5,703 nucleotides of DNA. It comes from Holosporales bacterium. GTDB taxonomy: Bacteria > Pseudomonadota > Alphaproteobacteria > UBA3830 > JAIRMZ01. The translations under genes were made by a program, and so were the position numbers. The notes under the pieces are model-generated. The model had not been told where the DNA came from, ran no database searches, and was given only the letters and a program-made list of their open reading frames with translations. Shown piece by piece: positions 5,459 to 5,703 of the stretch. The stretch is taken from the NCBI GenBank assembly GCA_031255325.1, contig JAIRST010000003.1:1-5703 (forward strand), written 5' to 3'. Each line of letters starts with the position of its first letter. Position 1 is the stretch's first letter.

Positions 5459-5657
5459 CTACTCGAAATCGCTTATATACTTATCGTATCTAATAGTATC
5501 AATAATAAAGTAAGCACCAAGAGTTTTTTTCAGGCGCATCGATACCCATAACATTTGGCATCACCCCCCTATATAAAATAGCATGATTCTGGTGACTGTT
5601 TCCATTTTTCGTACGAGCAGATAAGGCTTTCCAAGGTTTTTGCCTGGTGAAGACCTT
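5459..5657 (-). pseudogene. Probable decayed HGGxSTG-motif protein gene
   Basis: Two minus-strand frames together resemble a small phage-type/accessory protein of the HGGxSTG family, which usually starts with a Cys-x-x-T-x-x-G-x-x-C segment, then CRMHGG and GAPxxN. One frame (open 5502-5657) gives KPWKALSARTKNGNSHQNHA and later GIDAPEKNSW. Between them the other frame gives C-Q-M (TGC CAA ATG, 5560-5552), where CRMHGG would stand, and after NSW it continues as IDTIRYDKYISDFE to a TAG at 5459-5461. A +1 and a -1 indel around the motif and one more frameshift after NSW would explain this. The second family Cys reads His. The match is from memory of the family pattern, without alignment, so family assignment is moderate. 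A third frame (stop at 5569-5571) is open to the window edge and gives 42 residues from an ATG at 5697; it could instead be the tail of an unseen upstream gene. Confidence 0.4.
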
Positions 5658-5703
5658 TTAAGCTGTTAAGAGTTTGTGCTTTTGTAAGAGAAGGCATTAT
5701 GAA

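Overview
The window carries one complete Tol-Pal cell-envelope operon on the minus strand (tolQ-tolR-tolA-tolB-pal, right to left, 4895 down to 817). It is flanked by gene-poor, lower-GC DNA containing an orphan 3' gene end, a likely decayed HGG-motif gene and several unexplained stretches. The TolA C-terminal domain, the TolQ and TolB sequences and the CDERGTREYN form of Pal fit an alphaproteobacterium. The modest GC, long non-coding flanks and gene debris suggest a host-associated lineage with a decaying genome, perhaps Holosporales-like. That placement is inference; no rRNA or other marker is present.

Layout. 1-253 (+) is the open 3' end of an unrecognised gene. 317-349 is a perfect 13-bp inverted repeat that may end transcription there. 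350-760 shows no supportable gene. 761-800 is a strong intrinsic terminator for the operon. 817-1287 (-) is pal, 1384-2712 (-) tolB, 2709-3707 (-) tolA, 3688-4149 (-) tolR and 4146-4895 (-) tolQ. 4896-5458 is an upstream region with a possible tolQ promoter, a purine-rich block and one weak small ORF. 5459-5657 (-) resembles a frameshifted gene of the HGGxSTG-motif family.

How the genes work together. TolQ and TolR form the proton-driven inner-membrane motor and TolA transmits its force across the periplasm. TolB and the lipoprotein Pal link the machine to the outer membrane and peptidoglycan. The complex constricts and stabilises the outer membrane, especially at division. tolQ/tolR and tolA/tolB overlap by ATGA and tolR/tolA by about 20 nt, so the first four genes look translationally coupled. 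pal follows after a 96-nt gap with its own Shine-Dalgarno and ends at the terminator.

The usual partners ybgC (upstream) and cpoB/ybgF (downstream) are not beside the operon here. The system is ordinary in kind. The points worth a second look are a Thr-to-Met change at the TolQ channel, loss of two cysteines expected in TolA, Asp at +2 of Pal, an Arg-rich insertion in TolB, and the debris around the operon. I did not find evidence for a new biological system.
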